Positions 55,018 through 56,011 of a DNA stretch of 56,011 bases are shown here, piece after piece. This stretch comes from Candidatus Melainabacteria bacterium. GTDB lineage: Bacteria > Cyanobacteriota > Vampirovibrionia > Obscuribacterales > Obscuribacteraceae. Every line of letters starts with the position of its first letter. The stretch's first letter is position 1. Both the position numbers and the translations under genes were made by a program. The stretch lies in NCBI GenBank assembly GCA_003151275.1, contig PLXC01000022.1, positions 1-56,011 of the forward strand, in the 5' to 3' direction. The notes under the pieces are model-generated. The model saw only the letters and a program-made list of their open reading frames with translations. It was not told the origin of the DNA and ran no database searches.

Positions 55018-56011
55018 ATGAAAATTCTTCTGATCAATGATCATGGCGCACCCATCGGGGGCGCTGAATTAATGCTTCTGCGCCTCAGGCAAGAATTGAA
55101 TACTTTGGGTCACGATGTCCGACTTTTTTCGACCACGGCTGAGACCGAGCGAGAAAATGTGGTGGCAGATTATACGTGTTTTGGTACATCATCAAGCTTC
55201 AGAACGTTGCTCCAGACCGCTAATCCATTTGCGTGTTCTGGTTTGAAAGCAGTGCTTCATGAGTTTAATCCTGATGTGGTTCATGTAAGGATTTTCCTTA
55301 CCCAACTTTCTCCGTTGATAATGCCGCTTCTGCGAGACTATCCGACCGTTTATCACGCGGCTTGGTATCGAAGCATTTGCCCGACTGGAACAAAGACATT
55401 GCCTAATGGAAAGGCTTGTGAGTTTCCTGCGGGCTTAGCTTGTTTGTCTAACAAGTGTCTGCCTGTCTGGGACTGGGTGCCACTGATGTTTCAACTGGAT
55501 TGCTACTCAAGATGGAAATTCGTCTTTGATGCTTGCGTTACACCCAGCGAAGCGCTGAAAAACAGCTTGCAGCAGGATTTTGTTAATCCGATAAAAGTTA
55601 TCTGGAATGCCGTGCCGGTTACCGCTCCGCGTCCACTCCTTGTCTCACCGCCTGTGGTGGCTTATGCCGGAAGAATGGTTCAAGTGAAAGGTGTAGATAT
55701 ACTAGTTCGAGCATTTAAGCGAGCATTGGAGCGGGTTCCAAATGCAGTATTAGTGCTCGCTGGCGATGGTCCTGACTTGTCGCGGATAAAGGGTCTGATA
55801 GCTGATCTTGGGCTTGTTCAAAATGTAAAGGTGCTGGGACACCTTTCGCAAACTGAACTTGAGTACCAGCTGCAGTCAGCTTGGGTACAAGTGGTACCAT
55901 CGCGTTGGTCTGAGCCATTCGGCATTGCTGCGGCTGAATCAATGATGAGGGGAACCTGTGTTATTGCCAGCAACACGGGCGGTCTCGCCGAGTTCATTGA
56001 ATCGGGGAAGA
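55018..56011 (+). CDS. Glycosyltransferase family 4 (runs off right edge; copy B, intact start)
   Basis: The frame is open from ATG 55018 to the window end (331 codons). It starts MKILLINDHGAPIGGAELML, a typical GT4 opening, and has FNPDVVHVRIFLTQLSPLI. The donor half has VVAYAGRMVQVKGVDILVRA (about residue 213-232), LAGDGPDLSRIKGLIADLGL and the E-x7-E region RWSEPFGIAAAESMMRGT near 300. Cys-rich ICPTGTKTLPNGKACEFPAG and CLSNKCLP in the middle resemble the small Cys-rich loop of some capsular and teichuronic-type GT4 enzymes. The internal part is present as a fragment at 53425. Donor unknown. Confidence 0.88.
   Translation, partial: MKILLINDHGAPIGGAELMLLRLRQELNTLGHDVRLFSTTAETERENVVADYTCFGTSSSFRTLLQTANPFACSGLKAVLHEFNPDVVHVRIFLTQLSPLIMPLLRDYPTVYHAAWYRSICPTGTKTLPNGKACEFPAGLACLSNKCLPVWDWVPLMFQLDCYSRWKFVFDACVTPSEALKNSLQQDFVNPIKVIWNAVPVTAPRPLLVSPPVVAYAGRMVQVKGVDILVRAFKRALERVPNAVLVLAGDGPDLSRIKGLIADLGLVQNVKVLGHLSQTELEYQLQSAWVQVVPSRWSEPFGIAAAESMMRGTCVIASNTGGLAEFIESGK

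Larger units (their letters stand above)
52329..55746 (+). repeat. Tandem duplication of a GT-C/GT4 gene pair, copies A and B
   Basis: Copy A covers 52329-53662 and copy B 54381-55746, with the toxin-antitoxin locus between. Aligned parts differ at only a few bases. Copy A has an intact GT-C gene but only an internal piece of the GT4 gene; copy B has a GT-C gene with three internal losses but an intact GT4 gene up to the window edge. The losses in copy B correspond to 52607-52899, about 15 bases near 53021-53035, and about 53146-53302 of copy A. Confidence 0.85.

Noticed and set aside
1..56011. tRNA, rRNA, CRISPR arrays, transposase genes and phage genes
   Set aside because: I looked for T-loop words, repeat-spacer patterns and transposase or integrase motifs and found none that hold up; a dedicated search could still find a diverged tRNA.

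Overview
The window is bacterial, with moderate GC by eye. It is dominated by envelope and exopolysaccharide genes: glycosyltransferases, a Wza-type export protein, a polyprenyl-phosphate sugar transferase, a Wzc-like chain-length/kinase protein, O-acyltransferases and a sulfotransferase. A Wza-type exporter points to a diderm. The DICT-GAF-GGDEF protein (DICT domains are known mainly from cyanobacteria) and the microviridin-like cassettes suggest a cyanobacterial relative such as the non-photosynthetic Melainabacteria/Obscuribacterales. That placement is inference; no rRNA or tRNA gene was seen.

Layout. 1-7044: polysaccharide genes (three glycosyltransferases, a methyltransferase, the exporter, the sugar transferase). 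7131-14755: first peptide-modification island. 14795-21527: housekeeping and regulatory genes (acid phosphatase, HU, a PucR-type regulator, PotA and PotD of a polyamine transporter, a KGG stress protein). 21647-32357: SGNH/MBOAT polymer-acylation pair, a membrane protein, a methyltransferase, a 1228-residue c-di-GMP-type signalling protein, a thioredoxin-fold protein and an acyltransferase-3. 32360-39646: second peptide-modification island. 39769-49857: Wzc-like protein, a candidate structured RNA, two SGNH-like proteins, sulfotransferase, radical SAM/SPASM protein, two family-2 glycosyltransferases, a cupin epimerase. 49858-56011: a rearranged region with toxin-antitoxin debris, a toxin-antitoxin locus with a frameshifted toxin, and a duplicated pair of glycosyltransferase genes in which each copy has lost a different gene.

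The main result is the pair of paralogous islands. Each encodes a 71-74 residue peptide followed by a microviridin/graspetide-type ATP-grasp ligase. The peptides share a leader motif of the form PF(I/F)LR(A/S)WWLR, close to the PFFARFL helix of microviridin precursors, and a conserved core, PLWSL(Y/H)SDP(M/V)CD. Around them sit PqqD-like chaperones, HprK-related kinases (one in the first island, three in the second), nucleotidyltransferases of the NTP_transf_5 type, alkaline-phosphatase-fold proteins with eroded active sites, and exported proteins with one shared Tat-like leader but unrelated tails. The first island also has a metallophosphoesterase and a 2-oxoglutarate-oxygenase-like protein. 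I infer a hybrid ribosomal-peptide system: ester/amide macrocyclisation by the ATP-grasp, with phosphorylation and possible nucleotide or sugar transfer by the kinase/transferase set, as known for kinase-bearing lasso peptide clusters. Its association with the exopolysaccharide genes is positional only.
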